Shown: positions 40,122-50,239, counted from the stretch's first letter. The stretch: 64,000 bases of DNA from Streptomyces lavendulae subsp. lavendulae (GCF_002803845.1 NZ_CP024985.1:5343501-5407500), one strand, 5' to 3'. A program made the numbers and translations. Notes: a model not told the origin generated them from the letters alone.

Positions 40122-40195
40122 ATTAAGTTACCGGCGGGTTGTTCTTCCTGTCCAGAGTGAGGAGCAGCACGCTGCCCGCTGCCGGGTGGGTGCGT

Positions 40196-41227
40196 TCAGT
40201 GCGCGGCGGGGCCGAGGTGCTCGGCCAGCACCTGGTGGGTGAGGTGGATCCCGGCGCGCAGCACGGCGTCGCGGGCGCCGGGGTGCGCGGCCCGGTGTGC
40301 GGCTTCGAGCTCCCGGGCCCGGCGCAGCCGGTCCGCGCCGGACCCGCCCCGCAGGGCCTCGTCCAGCGCCCGGCCGGTCGCCTCGATCAGCGGTGCCATC
40401 GCGCGCGCGGACGCGTCGTCGGCGGCCGGCCGGGTCTCCACCTCCCGGGTGAGGAACTGCAGGGCCGGGGCCGTGCGCGCGGCCAGCCGCAGGCGCGGCC
40501 GGAGCGGGCCCGCCGCCCCGGCCGCGTCCCGCCGGGGCGGCAGCAGGAGCAGCCGCCCGGTCCGGTGCTCCAGCGCGGCGGACAGTTCGTACGGGCGGTG
40601 CCACAGGGCGAAGGCGGCCACGGGGGCGGGGAAGGGGACTGCGGCCGGGGCGGGCGCGGCGGCGCGGGCGGCGGTGCGCGCGAGGCGGTCGGCGAGGCCG
40701 GTGCGGTACTCCTCCAGGCCCCGGGCCGTCTCCCGGTACGGGTCGGGCGGCCAGAGCAGCGGGCCGAGGAGCGCCACGACGGCGATGCCGACCGCGCTCT
40801 CCTCCAGCCGGGCGAGCGGGTACCCGGGCACCGGTGTGGAGTAGATCACCAGGGCGGTGATGAGCACCTGCTGGTTGGGGGAGCCCCGGCGGCCCAGCAG
40901 GTACATCCCGGCGCAGGCGCACACCAGGAGCACCGGGAACGACAGCGGGCCCGTCGGCAGCCAGTGCAGGACCGCCACGCTCAGCAGCACCCCCACGGCC
41001 ACCCCGGCCAGGCGCTCCAGGGCCAGGCGCGGCGCCGCGAACACGTCCCCGCGCAGGATCAGCACGGCGGGCAGCGCGGCCGCCACCGGGGCGGTGCTCG
41101 TACCGAGCCACACGCACGCGTACCAGGGGAGGGCGGCGCACACGAGCAGCCGGGCGGCCGGGGCGAGGCGCCCGCCGCGGCCGTGGAGGGGTGCGGACAT
41201 GCGGAACATGTCGAACATGCCGGACAT
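40196..41227 (-). CDS. FUSC-like membrane protein (aromatic acid exporter type)
   Basis: About 343 aa. Several N-terminal hydrophobic helices (ARLLVCAALPWYACVWLG, VAAALPAVLILRG, LAGVAVGVLLSVAVLHWLPT, FPVLLVCACAGMYLLG, VGIAVVALLGPLLWPP) followed by a long cytoplasmic helical region rich in Ala/Arg. This matches FUSC/ArAE-type proteins. The start is ambiguous: four in-frame ATGs occur every 9 bp (41227, 41218, 41209, 41200) within a repeated ATGTTCGAC-like unit. It follows the PucR gene by 54 bp on the same strand. Confidence 0.75.
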   Translation of the reverse strand: MSGMFDMFRMSAPLHGRGGRLAPAARLLVCAALPWYACVWLGTSTAPVAAALPAVLILRGDVFAAPRLALERLAGVAVGVLLSVAVLHWLPTGPLSFPVLLVCACAGMYLLGRRGSPNQQVLITALVIYSTPVPGYPLARLEESAVGIAVVALLGPLLWPPDPYRETARGLEEYRTGLADRLARTAARAAAPAPAAVPFPAPVAAFALWHRPYELSAALEHRTGRLLLLPPRRDAAGAAGPLRPRLRLAARTAPALQFLTREVETRPAADDASARAMAPLIEATGRALDEALRGGSGADRLRRARELEAAHRAAHPGARDAVLRAGIHLTHQVLAEHLGPAAH

Positions 41228-41281
41228 CGTAGGGCGGTTCGAGGGTGACGCCCCGGCGCCCGACCCGGAGCCCACCCGCCG

Positions 41282-42724
41282 TCAGGGCCGGTCGGTGGGC
41301 TCAGGGCCGGGCGCGTGGCGCAGGGCGAACCACAGCTCCATGCGGGTGTCGGGGTCGTCCAGGTCGGCGCCCAGCAGTCCGGCGGCGCGGGCGATGCGCT
41401 GGCGGACGGTGTTGCGGTGGACGCCGAGGGCGGCCGCGGTGCGGTCCCAGCTGCCGTGGTGCGCGAGCCAGCCCCGGAGGGTGTCCCGCAGGGCGGGGGA
41501 GAGGGGGCCGAGCAGGGCCTCGGCGTGCGCCCGCGCCTCGGCCTGGCCGACCAGACCCGCGAGACCCGGCTCGGCGTGCCGGGCCAGCGGGGTCCGGGCC
41601 GCCTCCGCGCGCTCCAGCGCCCGGCGCGCCTGGGCCCCGGCGGTGCCCAGCCCGGCGGGCGCGGCCGGGGCGCTCACCCCGAGCCGCCAGCCCGGCTGCG
41701 GGGCGGGCTCCCGGTCGGTCAGCAGCCGTACGCCGTCCCCGCGCGGGTCCAGCAGTACGGTGCCCAGCGCGGCGGCCAGCGCCCGCGGATCCCCCCCGCC
41801 CCGGGCGTGCACGGCGTACCAGGGCCCGGGGGAGAGCGCCCCGGCCGGATCGCCGTCCAGCAGGAGCCGGGTCAGGGAGGCGGCCTCGTCCCCCGCCGGG
41901 CGGCTCGCGGTGAGCAGGGTGAGCAGCACGGCGGCGACGGAGGCGATGGTGTGGTCGCCCGGGGCCCGGGCGGGGGTGGCCAGCGCGAGCACCCGGCCGC
42001 CGCCGACGGCGTACGCCGCCAGGTGCGTGCCGCCGAGGGTGTCGGTGGCCGTCGCCACACCCCCGGCCGCCACCCGGGCGGCCAGCCCCGCCAACGCCTC
42101 CCGCACCCCTTCCCCGGGCCCCACCCCGGCCTCGTCCCCGGCGCCCGCCGGCCCCGCCCCCGTGTCGTCGCGGGGGACCGGGGGTGCGGGTGGCGGGGGG
42201 AGCAGGGCCGCCCAGCCGTTCAGGCTGGCCGCCAGGCGGGACAGGACCGCCGCCACCGGGTGGGGGCGTGCGGCGGCCGACGCCAGGGACTGCTGCGCTT
42301 CGGTCACCCGGCGCAGCTCCCGGGTCCGGGCCTCGGCCATCAGCCGCCAGACCGCCCGGCCGACCGCCGTGAAGGGCGTGCCCGGCGGGACCTCCACCAG
42401 CGGCAGCCCGTACCGCCCGCAGGCCTCGACGAGGGCCGGCGGCACCGTTTCGTGCACCGGGGTGACCCCGAACCCCACCGCGCCCACGCCGGCCCGGACC
42501 AGCCGCGCCACGTACTGCGCGGGTGCGGGCCCCGCGGCCGCGAGCCCCGCCCCGGCCGTCAGGAGGAGCTCGCCGCCCAGCAGGTAGGGCGACGGATCGG
42601 CCATCTCCGAGGCGTGCACCCCGTACACGTCCGCCTCGGCGGGCCCCGCCAGGAGCCGCAGCCCCAGCTCCCGGTCGGCGGTCAGGGCCGTCAGCGGAAC
42701 CGGCGGGGTGAGCGGGGCCTCCAT
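41282..42724 (-). CDS. PucR-family transcriptional regulator
   Basis: 480 aa. N-terminal purine-catabolism-type sensor region (DVYGVHASEMADPSPYLLGG, ELLLTAGAGL, VGFGVTPVHE) and the C-terminal PucR helix-turn-helix: LRGWLAHHGSWDRTAAALGV then HRNTVRQRIARAAGLLGADL. ATG 42724. It is divergent from the agmatinase gene, so regulation of that gene is likely (inference); polyamine or purine-type ligand possible. Confidence 0.92.
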   Translation of the reverse strand: MEAPLTPPVPLTALTADRELGLRLLAGPAEADVYGVHASEMADPSPYLLGGELLLTAGAGLAAAGPAPAQYVARLVRAGVGAVGFGVTPVHETVPPALVEACGRYGLPLVEVPPGTPFTAVGRAVWRLMAEARTRELRRVTEAQQSLASAAARPHPVAAVLSRLAASLNGWAALLPPPPAPPVPRDDTGAGPAGAGDEAGVGPGEGVREALAGLAARVAAGGVATATDTLGGTHLAAYAVGGGRVLALATPARAPGDHTIASVAAVLLTLLTASRPAGDEAASLTRLLLDGDPAGALSPGPWYAVHARGGGDPRALAAALGTVLLDPRGDGVRLLTDREPAPQPGWRLGVSAPAAPAGLGTAGAQARRALERAEAARTPLARHAEPGLAGLVGQAEARAHAEALLGPLSPALRDTLRGWLAHHGSWDRTAAALGVHRNTVRQRIARAAGLLGADLDDPDTRMELWFALRHAPGPEPTDRP

Positions 42725-42841
42725 GGTTACTCCGTACATATCGGTGCCGAACAGTGGATGAAACGTACACTTCGCGCCCCGCCGACGCCCCCTTACGCTC
42801 GAAGGACCGCACCCGCAGGACCACCAGAAGGGCACCCCCCC

Positions 42842-43807
42842 ATGAGCACGCAGCCGCGCGGCCCCGTCGACTCCTCCCGCATCCCGCGCTACGCGGGCCC
42901 GGCGACCTTCGCCCGGCTGCCCCGCCTCGACGAGGTCGGCTCCGCCGACGTCGCCGTCGTCGGCGTGCCCTTCGACTCCGGCGTCTCCTACCGCCCCGGC
43001 GCCCGCTTCGGCGGCAACGCCATCCGCGAGGCCTCCCGCCTCCTGCGCCCGTACAACCCGGCCCAGGACGCCTCCCCCTTCGCGCTCGCGCAGGTCGCGG
43101 ACGCCGGTGACATCGCGGTGAACCCCTTCAACATCAACGAGGCCGTCGAGACGGTCGAGGCCGCCGCCGACGAGCTCCTCGGCAACGGCTCCCGCCTGAT
43201 GACCCTCGGCGGCGACCACACCATCGCCCTCCCGCTGCTCCGCTCCGTCGCGAAGAAGCACGGCCCGGTCGCCCTGCTCCACTTCGACGCCCACCTGGAC
43301 ACCTGGGACACCTACTTCGGCGCCGAGTACACCCACGGCACCCCGTTCCGCCGCGCCGTCGAGGAGGGCATCCTCGACACCGAGGCGCTGTCCCACGTCG
43401 GCACCCGCGGCCCGCTGTACGGCAAGCAGGACCTGGACGACGACGCCAAGATGGGCTTCGGCATCGTGACCTCGGCGGACGTGTACCGCCGCGGCGCCGA
43501 CGAGGTCGCCGACCAGCTGCGCCAGCGCATCGGCGACCGTCCGCTCTACATCTCCATCGACATCGACGTGCTCGACCCGGCCCACGCGCCCGGCACCGGC
43601 ACCCCCGAGGCGGGCGGCATGACCTCCCGCGAGCTCCTGGAGATCATCCGGGGCCTGTCCTCCTGCAACCTCGTTTCCGCCGACGTCGTCGAGGTCGCCC
43701 CGGCGTACGATCACGCGGAGATCACCTCGGTCGCGGCCTCGCACACCGCGTACGAGCTCACCACGATCATGAGCCGTCAGATCGCTGCCTCCCGGCAGGA
43801 CCGCTAG
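42842..43807 (+). CDS. speB: Agmatinase/ureohydrolase
   Basis: 321 aa. Hydrolyses agmatine (or guanidinobutyrate) to putrescine (or GABA) and urea. Ureohydrolase Mn-binding motifs: LGGDHTIALPLL, LLHFDAHLDTWDTY, and YISIDIDVLDPAHAPGTGTP, then EAGGMTSRELLEIIRGL. Substrate choice between agmatine and guanidinobutyrate is not decidable by eye. AGAAGGG precedes ATG 42842. It is followed by a thiamine-diphosphate enzyme 39 bp later, a pairing seen in streptomycetes. Confidence 0.92.
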   Translation: MSTQPRGPVDSSRIPRYAGPATFARLPRLDEVGSADVAVVGVPFDSGVSYRPGARFGGNAIREASRLLRPYNPAQDASPFALAQVADAGDIAVNPFNINEAVETVEAAADELLGNGSRLMTLGGDHTIALPLLRSVAKKHGPVALLHFDAHLDTWDTYFGAEYTHGTPFRRAVEEGILDTEALSHVGTRGPLYGKQDLDDDAKMGFGIVTSADVYRRGADEVADQLRQRIGDRPLYISIDIDVLDPAHAPGTGTPEAGGMTSRELLEIIRGLSSCNLVSADVVEVAPAYDHAEITSVAASHTAYELTTIMSRQIAASRQDR

Positions 43808-43846
43808 GCACGACGCGGCGGCGCAGGCGAAGGGCGAAGAAACACC

Positions 43847-45514
43847 GTGACGCACGACCACGACCTGGTACTCCGCCCCACCGAGGCCCAGACGGCGGCC
43901 GCACTCGCGCCGCCGCCGGGCCGCACGGGCGGGGACCTGGTCGTGGAGACGCTGCGCGGACTCGGCGCCACCACCGTCTTCGGCCTCCCCGGCCAGCACG
44001 CGCTCGCCCTCTTCGAGGCGGTCGGCCGCTCCGACCTGCGCCTGATCGGCCTGCGCACGGAGAACAACGCGGGCTTCGCCGCCGACGGCTACGGCCGCCT
44101 CACCGGCGAGGCCGTCCCGCTGCTCCTCTCCACGGGGCCGGGCGCCCTGATGTCCCTGCCGGCCCTCGCCGAGGCGGCCGCGGCCTCCGCGCCCGTCCTC
44201 GCGATCTCCTCCCAGGTCCCGTCCCCGGGCCTGGGCGGAGGCCGGCGCGGCCACCTGCACGAGCTGCGCGACCAGTCCGCCTCCTTCCGGGACGTGGTCA
44301 AGTCCGTCCACACCGCCCGGACCCCCTCCCAGATCCCGTCCGCCGTCGCGGCGGCCTGGGAATCGGCCCTCACGGTCCCCTTCGGCCCGGTGTGGGTGGA
44401 GATCCCGGAGGACGTGCTCCGTGCGGAAACGGTCATCCCACAGGTCACGGGCATGGACGCGACCCCGCACGAGGCGGCTCCCCGCCCCGAGCTCACGGCC
44501 CTCGCCGCGCACTGGCTCTCCCACGCCTCCCGCCCGGTGATCGTCGCGGGCGGCGGAGTGATCCGCGCGGACGCGGCGGGCAAGCTCAGGCAGCTCGCGG
44601 AGCTGCTCGACGCCCCGGTCGTCACCACCTTCGGCGGCAAGGGCGCCTTCCCCTGGACGCACCCGCTGTCGCTGCAGTCCTGGCTGGAGGACCGCCACAC
44701 CACCGACTTCCTGGAGGACGCGGACGTCGTCCTGGTCGTCGGCTCCGGCCTCGGGGAACTCTCCTCGAACTACCACACGTTCTTCCCCACGGGCCGGGTC
44801 ATCCAGATCGAGGCCGACCTCGGCAAGCTGGAGTCCAACCACCCCGCCCTCGGCATCCACGCCGACGCCCGCCTCGCCCTCCAGGCCCTCCTGGAAACGG
44901 TGACCCCCCGGGAGGACCCGGGCGCCCCCGAGCGGGTCGCGTCCCTGCTCGCCGCGGTCTCGGACCGCCTCGCCGCCCAGGACCTCACCCTGGAGCAGGA
45001 ACTCCTGACCGCGGTCCGCGCGGCCCTGCCGCCCCGCTCCCCGTCCTTCTGGGACATGACGATCCTGTCCTACTGGGCCTGGTCCGCCTTCGACCCCAGG
45101 CACCCGAACACCATGCACTCCGCCCAGGGCGCCGGCGGCCTCGGCTACGCCTTCCCGGCGGCCCTCGGCGCGGCCGTCGCGGAGCCGGACACCCCGGTCC
45201 TCGCGGTGTCGGGCGACGGCGGGGCCATGTACTCGATCGCCGACCTGGCCACCGCCCGCCAGCACGACCTCGACGTCACCTGGCTGATCGTCGACGACGG
45301 CGGCTACGGCATCCTCCGCGAGTACGGCTGCGCCACCGGCACCGACCTCACCCGCCCCGACTTCGCCGCCCTGGCCGCCTCCTTCGGCGTCCCGGCGACC
45401 GTCACCACCCCGGAGACCCTCCGCGCGGACCTCACCCAGGCCCTGAAGACCCCGGGCCCCTCGGTGGTCGTCCTCCCCACCACCCTGAAGATGTTCGCCC
45501 CGACCCACCTCTGA
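43847..45514 (+). CDS. Thiamine-diphosphate enzyme, acetolactate-synthase-like
   Basis: 555 aa. Three-domain ThDP fold: the N-terminal PYR domain carries the conserved Glu in LRTENNAGFAADGYGRLTG, the central domain (RPVIVAGGGVIRADAAGKLR) binds no obvious FAD motif, and the PP domain has the ThDP motif VSGDGGAMYSIADLATAR ending near VDDGGYGILR. Related enzymes include acetolactate synthase and benzoylformate or indolepyruvate decarboxylase. Co-transcription with agmatinase suggests a role in arginine/polyamine-derived keto acid metabolism, which is inference. GTG 43847. Confidence 0.88.
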   Translation: MTHDHDLVLRPTEAQTAAALAPPPGRTGGDLVVETLRGLGATTVFGLPGQHALALFEAVGRSDLRLIGLRTENNAGFAADGYGRLTGEAVPLLLSTGPGALMSLPALAEAAAASAPVLAISSQVPSPGLGGGRRGHLHELRDQSASFRDVVKSVHTARTPSQIPSAVAAAWESALTVPFGPVWVEIPEDVLRAETVIPQVTGMDATPHEAAPRPELTALAAHWLSHASRPVIVAGGGVIRADAAGKLRQLAELLDAPVVTTFGGKGAFPWTHPLSLQSWLEDRHTTDFLEDADVVLVVGSGLGELSSNYHTFFPTGRVIQIEADLGKLESNHPALGIHADARLALQALLETVTPREDPGAPERVASLLAAVSDRLAAQDLTLEQELLTAVRAALPPRSPSFWDMTILSYWAWSAFDPRHPNTMHSAQGAGGLGYAFPAALGAAVAEPDTPVLAVSGDGGAMYSIADLATARQHDLDVTWLIVDDGGYGILREYGCATGTDLTRPDFAALAASFGVPATVTTPETLRADLTQALKTPGPSVVVLPTTLKMFAPTHL

Positions 45515-45699
45515 CACCGCCGCGGCGCCCACCGGCGTCGCCCACGACCGCCCCCGGCGTCCCCGAGCCCCGCTCGACACCCGGTCGGGTCACGCTCGCG
45601 CGCCGCCCCCGTACGGCCGTGCGATTGTTGCGGCGGGATGAAATCCGCCGGTCGGAGCGTTGGGGTGGCGGCAGGACAGGACCTACGGGGAGGTATCAC

Positions 45700-48600
45700 G
45701 TGACGGCGGCCGGCGGGAAACAGGGCTGGGGCAGGCGGCTCGCCGCCTACACCTGGCGGTACAGGCGCAACGTGCTGCTCGCGCTCGGGTCCTCGCTGGC
45801 CGGCATGGCCGTCATGGCCCTCGTACCGCTCGTCACCCGCGTGATCATCGACGACGTCGTCGGGAACAAGACCAAGGACATGGCCCCCTGGGCCGGCCTG
45901 TTCATAGCCGCCGCCCTGCTCGTGTACGTCATGACGTACATACGCAGGTACTACGGCGGCCGCCTCGCCCTCGACGTCCAGCACGACCTGCGCACCGACA
46001 TGTACGACACGATCGCCCGCCTCGACGGGCGGCGTCAGGACGAGCTGTCCACCGGGCAGGTCGTCGGCCGGGCCACCAGCGACCTCCAGCTGATCCAGGG
46101 CCTGCTGTTCATGCTCCCCATGACCATCGGGAACTTCCTCCTCTTCGGGATATCCCTCGGCGTCATGCTCTGGCTGTCCCCGCTGCTGACCCTGGTCGCG
46201 CTGCTGATGGCCCCCGCGCTCTGGTTCATCGCCAAGCGCAGCCGCAAGAAGCTCTTCCCCGCCACCTGGTACGCCCAGGCCCAGGCCGCCGCCGTGGCCA
46301 CCGTCGTCGACGGCGCCGTGACCGGCGTCCGCGTCGTCAAGGGCTTCGGGCAGGAGGAACAGGAGACCGGCAAGCTCCGCGAGGCCGGCCGCAGGCTGTT
46401 CGGCGGCCGGATGCGCGCCATCCGGCTGAACTCCCGCTACACCCCCGCCCTCCAGGCCGTCCCCGCCCTCGGGCAGGTCGCGATGCTGGCCCTCGGCGGC
46501 TGGATGGCCACCCGGGGGCAGGTCACCCTCGGCACCTTCGTCGCCTTCTCCACCTACCTCGCCCAGCTCGTCGGCCCCGTCCGCATGCTCGCCATGATCC
46601 TCACCGTCGCCCAGCAGGCCCGCGCCGGTGCCGAGCGGGTCTTCGAGCTCATCGACACCGAGCCCGTGATCCGGGAGGGCACCCGCGAGCTGCCCGCCGA
46701 CGCCCCCGCCACCGTCGAGTTCGACGACGTCCGCTTCGGCTACGACCCCGATCGGCCCGTCCTCGACGGGTTCTCGCTCACCCTCGCCGAGGGCGAGACC
46801 GTCGCCGTCGTCGGCTCCTCCGGCAGTGGCAAGTCGACCGTGGCCCTGCTCCTGCCCCGCTTCTACGACGCCGACCACGGCGCCGTCCGCGTCGGCGGCC
46901 ACGACGTCCGCGAGCTGACCTACGACTCCCTGCGCGCCGCCATCGGCCTGGTCCCCGAGGACTCGTTCCTCTTCTCCGACACCATCCGCGCCAACATCGC
47001 CTTCGGCCGCCCCGACGCCTCCGACGAGGACGTCCGCGCCGCCGCCCGCGCCGCCCAGGCGGAGGGCTTCGTCGAGGCCCTCCCCGCCGGGTTCGACACC
47101 CGCGTCGGCGAACAGGGCCTCACCCTCTCCGGCGGCCAGCGCCAGCGCATCGCGCTGGCCCGCGCCATCCTCACCGACCCCCGGCTGCTCCTCCTCGACG
47201 ACGCCACCTCCGCCGTCGACGCCCGCGTCGAGCACGAGATCCACGAGGCGCTGCGGGCCGTCATGGCGGGCCGCACCACCCTCCTCATCGCCCACCGCCG
47301 CTCCACCCTCGCGCTGGCCGACCGGATCGCCGTACTGGACCACGGGCGGCTCGCCGACATCGGCACCCACGAGGAGCTGGAGCACCGCTCCGAGCTGTAC
47401 CGCAGGCTGCTGACCGACCCGGACGCCCTCGGCGCCGCCTCCCCGAGCACCCCCGACGCACCGGCGATGGCCGAGTTCGAGCGGGACATCGAGCGGGACC
47501 TGGAACTCGAAGCGGAGATCGACTCCGAGCCGGTCAACGCCAAGCGCCGGGTCGCCGACGGGGTCACCCCCGAGCTCTGGCGGCGCGAGGACAGCCGCGG
47601 GTCCGCCACCTCCCCCGCCGCCCCGGGCATGCCCGCCACCCCCGAACTCCTCGCCCAGGTGGCGGCCCTGCCGCCCGCCGACGACGAACCCGCGGTGGAC
47701 GAGGCGCGGGCCGCCGCCGCCGAGGACAGCTACGGACTGCGCCGCCTGCTGCGCGGCTTCTGGGCGCCGCTCGCCATCAGCCTCGGCCTCGTCACCCTCG
47801 ACGCCGGCTCCGGACTGCTGCTGCCCGTCCTGATCCGGCACGGCATCGACCAGGGCGTCGAACAGGCCGCCCTCGGAGCCGTCTGGGTGGCCTCCGGCCT
47901 CGCCCTGCTGCTCGTCCTCGGCCAGTGGGCCGCGCAGTTCGCCGAGACCCGGATGACGGGCCGCACCGGCGAGCGCGTCCTGTACGCCCTGCGCGTCAAG
48001 ATCTTCGCCCAGCTCCAGCGCCTCGGCCTGGACTACTACGAGCGCGAGCTCACCGGCAAGATCATGACCAGGATGACCACCGACGTGGACTCCCTGTCCA
48101 GCTTCCTGCAGACCGGGCTCGTCACCGCCGTCGTCTCCGTCCTCACCTTCTTCGGGATCCTCGTCGCCCTGCTCGTCCTCGACGTCGAGCTCGCGCTGAT
48201 CGTCTTCGCCACCCTGCCCGTGCTGGTCCTCGCCACCGTGGTCTTCCGCCGCAAGTCGGTCGCCGCGTACGAGCTCGCCCGCGACCGGGTCAGCGTGGTC
48301 AACGCCGACCTCCAGGAATCCGTGGCGGGCCTGCGCCTCGTGCAGGCCTTCCGCCGCCAGTCCACCGGCGCCGCCCGCTTCGCCGAGCGCAGCGACTCCT
48401 ACCGCCAGGCCCGGGTGCGCGGCCAGTGGCTGATATCCGTCTACTTCCCCTTCGTGCAGCTGCTGTCCTCCGGCGCGGCCGCGGCCGTGCTGATCGTCGG
48501 CGCGGGCCGGGTGGGCGCGGCCACCCTCACCACCGGCGCGCTGGTCGCCTACCTGCTGTACATCGACCTCTTCTTCGCCCCGGTCCAGCAGCTCTCCCAG

Positions 48601-49479
48601 GTCTTCGACGGCTACCAGCAGGCCACCGTCTCCCTCGGCCGGATCCAGGAGCTGCTGCGCGAGCCCACCACCACCCCGCGCCCCGCCGCCCCCGTGGAGG
48701 TGCCGAAGCTGCGCGGCGAGATCGCCTTCGAGGACGTGCGCTTCCGGTACGGCACCGCCGAGGAGCGCGGGGAGAAGAGCGAGGCGCTGGCCGGGATCAG
48801 CCTGCGGATACCCGCCGGGCAGACCGTCGCCTTCGTCGGCGAGACCGGGGCCGGCAAGTCCACGCTGGTCAAGATGGTCGCCCGGTTCTACGACCCGACC
48901 TCCGGCCGGGTCACCGCCGACGGCGCCGACCTGCGGGAGCTGGACCTGACGGAGTACCGCCACCGCCTCGGCGTGGTCCCCCAGGAGCCCTACCTCTTCC
49001 CGGGCACGGTCCGCGACGCCATCGCCTACGGGCGGTCCGGCGCGAGCGACGCCGAGGTGGAGGCCGCCGCCCGTGCGGTCGGCGCCCACGAGATGATCGC
49101 CACCCTCGACGGAGGCTACCTGCACACCGTCGCCGAGCGGGGCCGCAACCTCTCGGCGGGCCAGCGCCAGCTGATCGCGCTGGCCCGCGCCGAGCTCGTC
49201 GACCCGGACGTCCTGCTCCTCGACGAGGCCACCGCCGCCCTGGACCTGGCCACCGAGGCGCAGGTCAACCAGGCCACCGACCGGCTGGCGGGCAGGCGCA
49301 CCACCCTGGTCGTCGCGCACCGGCTGACCACGGCCGCCCGCGCCGACCGGGTGGTGGTGATGGACCGCGGCCGGGTCGTCGAGGACGGCAGCCACCTCGA
49401 ACTGCTGGCCCGCGGCGGCCGCTACGCCGAGCTGTGGCGGACCTTCGCCGGGGAGGACGAGCCCGCGGCGGCCGCGTGA
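45700..49479 (+). CDS. Fused double ABC exporter (TMD-NBD-TMD-NBD)
   Basis: 1259 aa, a full transporter on one chain. TMD1 spans ~20-300. NBD1 has Walker A GSSGSGKST (~370), LSGGQ, and LLLLDDATSAVD (~497), where the catalytic Glu is Asp. A charged linker follows (~570-670). TMD2 lies at ~680-970. NBD2 has GETGAGKST (~1047), signature LSAGQ instead of LSGGQ, and the canonical LLLDEATAALD (~1172). This predicts one degenerate and one working ATP site, as in asymmetric exporters such as TM287/288. GGGGAGG precedes the GTG at 45700. Substrate unknown; multidrug or lipid export is typical. Confidence 0.93.
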   Translation: MTAAGGKQGWGRRLAAYTWRYRRNVLLALGSSLAGMAVMALVPLVTRVIIDDVVGNKTKDMAPWAGLFIAAALLVYVMTYIRRYYGGRLALDVQHDLRTDMYDTIARLDGRRQDELSTGQVVGRATSDLQLIQGLLFMLPMTIGNFLLFGISLGVMLWLSPLLTLVALLMAPALWFIAKRSRKKLFPATWYAQAQAAAVATVVDGAVTGVRVVKGFGQEEQETGKLREAGRRLFGGRMRAIRLNSRYTPALQAVPALGQVAMLALGGWMATRGQVTLGTFVAFSTYLAQLVGPVRMLAMILTVAQQARAGAERVFELIDTEPVIREGTRELPADAPATVEFDDVRFGYDPDRPVLDGFSLTLAEGETVAVVGSSGSGKSTVALLLPRFYDADHGAVRVGGHDVRELTYDSLRAAIGLVPEDSFLFSDTIRANIAFGRPDASDEDVRAAARAAQAEGFVEALPAGFDTRVGEQGLTLSGGQRQRIALARAILTDPRLLLLDDATSAVDARVEHEIHEALRAVMAGRTTLLIAHRRSTLALADRIAVLDHGRLADIGTHEELEHRSELYRRLLTDPDALGAASPSTPDAPAMAEFERDIERDLELEAEIDSEPVNAKRRVADGVTPELWRREDSRGSATSPAAPGMPATPELLAQVAALPPADDEPAVDEARAAAAEDSYGLRRLLRGFWAPLAISLGLVTLDAGSGLLLPVLIRHGIDQGVEQAALGAVWVASGLALLLVLGQWAAQFAETRMTGRTGERVLYALRVKIFAQLQRLGLDYYERELTGKIMTRMTTDVDSLSSFLQTGLVTAVVSVLTFFGILVALLVLDVELALIVFATLPVLVLATVVFRRKSVAAYELARDRVSVVNADLQESVAGLRLVQAFRRQSTGAARFAERSDSYRQARVRGQWLISVYFPFVQLLSSGAAAAVLIVGAGRVGAATLTTGALVAYLLYIDLFFAPVQQLSQVFDGYQQATVSLGRIQELLREPTTTPRPAAPVEVPKLRGEIAFEDVRFRYGTAEERGEKSEALAGISLRIPAGQTVAFVGETGAGKSTLVKMVARFYDPTSGRVTADGADLRELDLTEYRHRLGVVPQEPYLFPGTVRDAIAYGRSGASDAEVEAAARAVGAHEMIATLDGGYLHTVAERGRNLSAGQRQLIALARAELVDPDVLLLDEATAALDLATEAQVNQATDRLAGRRTTLVVAHRLTTAARADRVVVMDRGRVVEDGSHLELLARGGRYAELWRTFAGEDEPAAAA

Positions 49480-49489
49480 GGCGGTCCGC

Positions 49490-50044
49490 TCAGAGCTCGC
49501 CGAACAGCAGGTTGCCGGGGGCGTCCTCGTCGTCCCCGGTGTAGTACTCGCGTACGGCGTCGAGGAGTTCGTCCAGCGACAGGTAGCCGTCGTGGTTCTT
49601 GTCGATCCTCGCGAAGAGGGCGTCCGCGTCGGCGGGCTCCAGCCTGGTGTCGAAGGCCAGCTGCGCCCGGTGGAACTCCTCGGGGCTGATCTGCCCGTCG
49701 CCGTTGGTGTCGGCGACGGTGAGGATCGCCTTCATCATCGGCCGGAAGGACTTCTCGTACGCCGGGCCGCCGTCCTTGTAGAGCCGGGTCATGCCGTCGC
49801 GGTACTGCTGCGGCGTGAGCTTCTGGTCCTCGCCGACGCCCAGCTCGTTGAACAGGTCCACCCAGAAGTCCGTGAGGCCGCGGAACACCTCGGCCGCCTT
49901 GGGGGAGGTGGCCGGCTCCGACAGCGCCGACAGCAGGCGGGAACCGAGCGCGATCATGTCCTGCTCGTCGATCACGCCGTTGGAGTCCGCGTCCAGGTGC
50001 GCGAACGCGCGCTCCAGCTTCCGGTCGAGCAGGTCGTTCGTCAT
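49490..50044 (-). CDS. EF-hand calcium-binding protein
   Basis: 184 aa, calerythrin-like. Canonical loops are DADSNGVIDEQD (~19-30), DTNGDGQISPEE (~112-123) and DKNHDGYLSLDE (~147-158). A second hand near residue 70 (GVGEDQKLTPQQY) is degenerate, giving 3 working sites of 4. Cytoplasmic, as no signal peptide is present. It converges with the ABC transporter gene, 10 bp apart. Streptomyces EF-hand proteins bind calcium during development; the exact role is unknown. Confidence 0.9.
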   Translation of the reverse strand: MTNDLLDRKLERAFAHLDADSNGVIDEQDMIALGSRLLSALSEPATSPKAAEVFRGLTDFWVDLFNELGVGEDQKLTPQQYRDGMTRLYKDGGPAYEKSFRPMMKAILTVADTNGDGQISPEEFHRAQLAFDTRLEPADADALFARIDKNHDGYLSLDELLDAVREYYTGDDEDAPGNLLFGEL

Positions 50045-50239
50045 GTCAGATGTCCTTCACGGCTACCACGGCAACGGTGAGCGGTCGCTCGGCCACCTAG
50101 CGTAATCTCTTCGTCGATCGTGAACTCCCGCTCTCCCGCCGGGGGCTCGTGGATGCACTCGTACGAGCTATGGCCGGGCCCGGACGTGCGGCCCGCCCCG
50201 GGGTGGTCGTCGCGCGCAACCTTCCGTCGCGTCCGCGCG

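Noticed and set aside
45304..49395. 1363-codon minus-strand frame opposite the ABC transporter
   Set aside because: It shows no domain logic, while the plus strand has full ABC transporter motifs. It is a GC-driven shadow.
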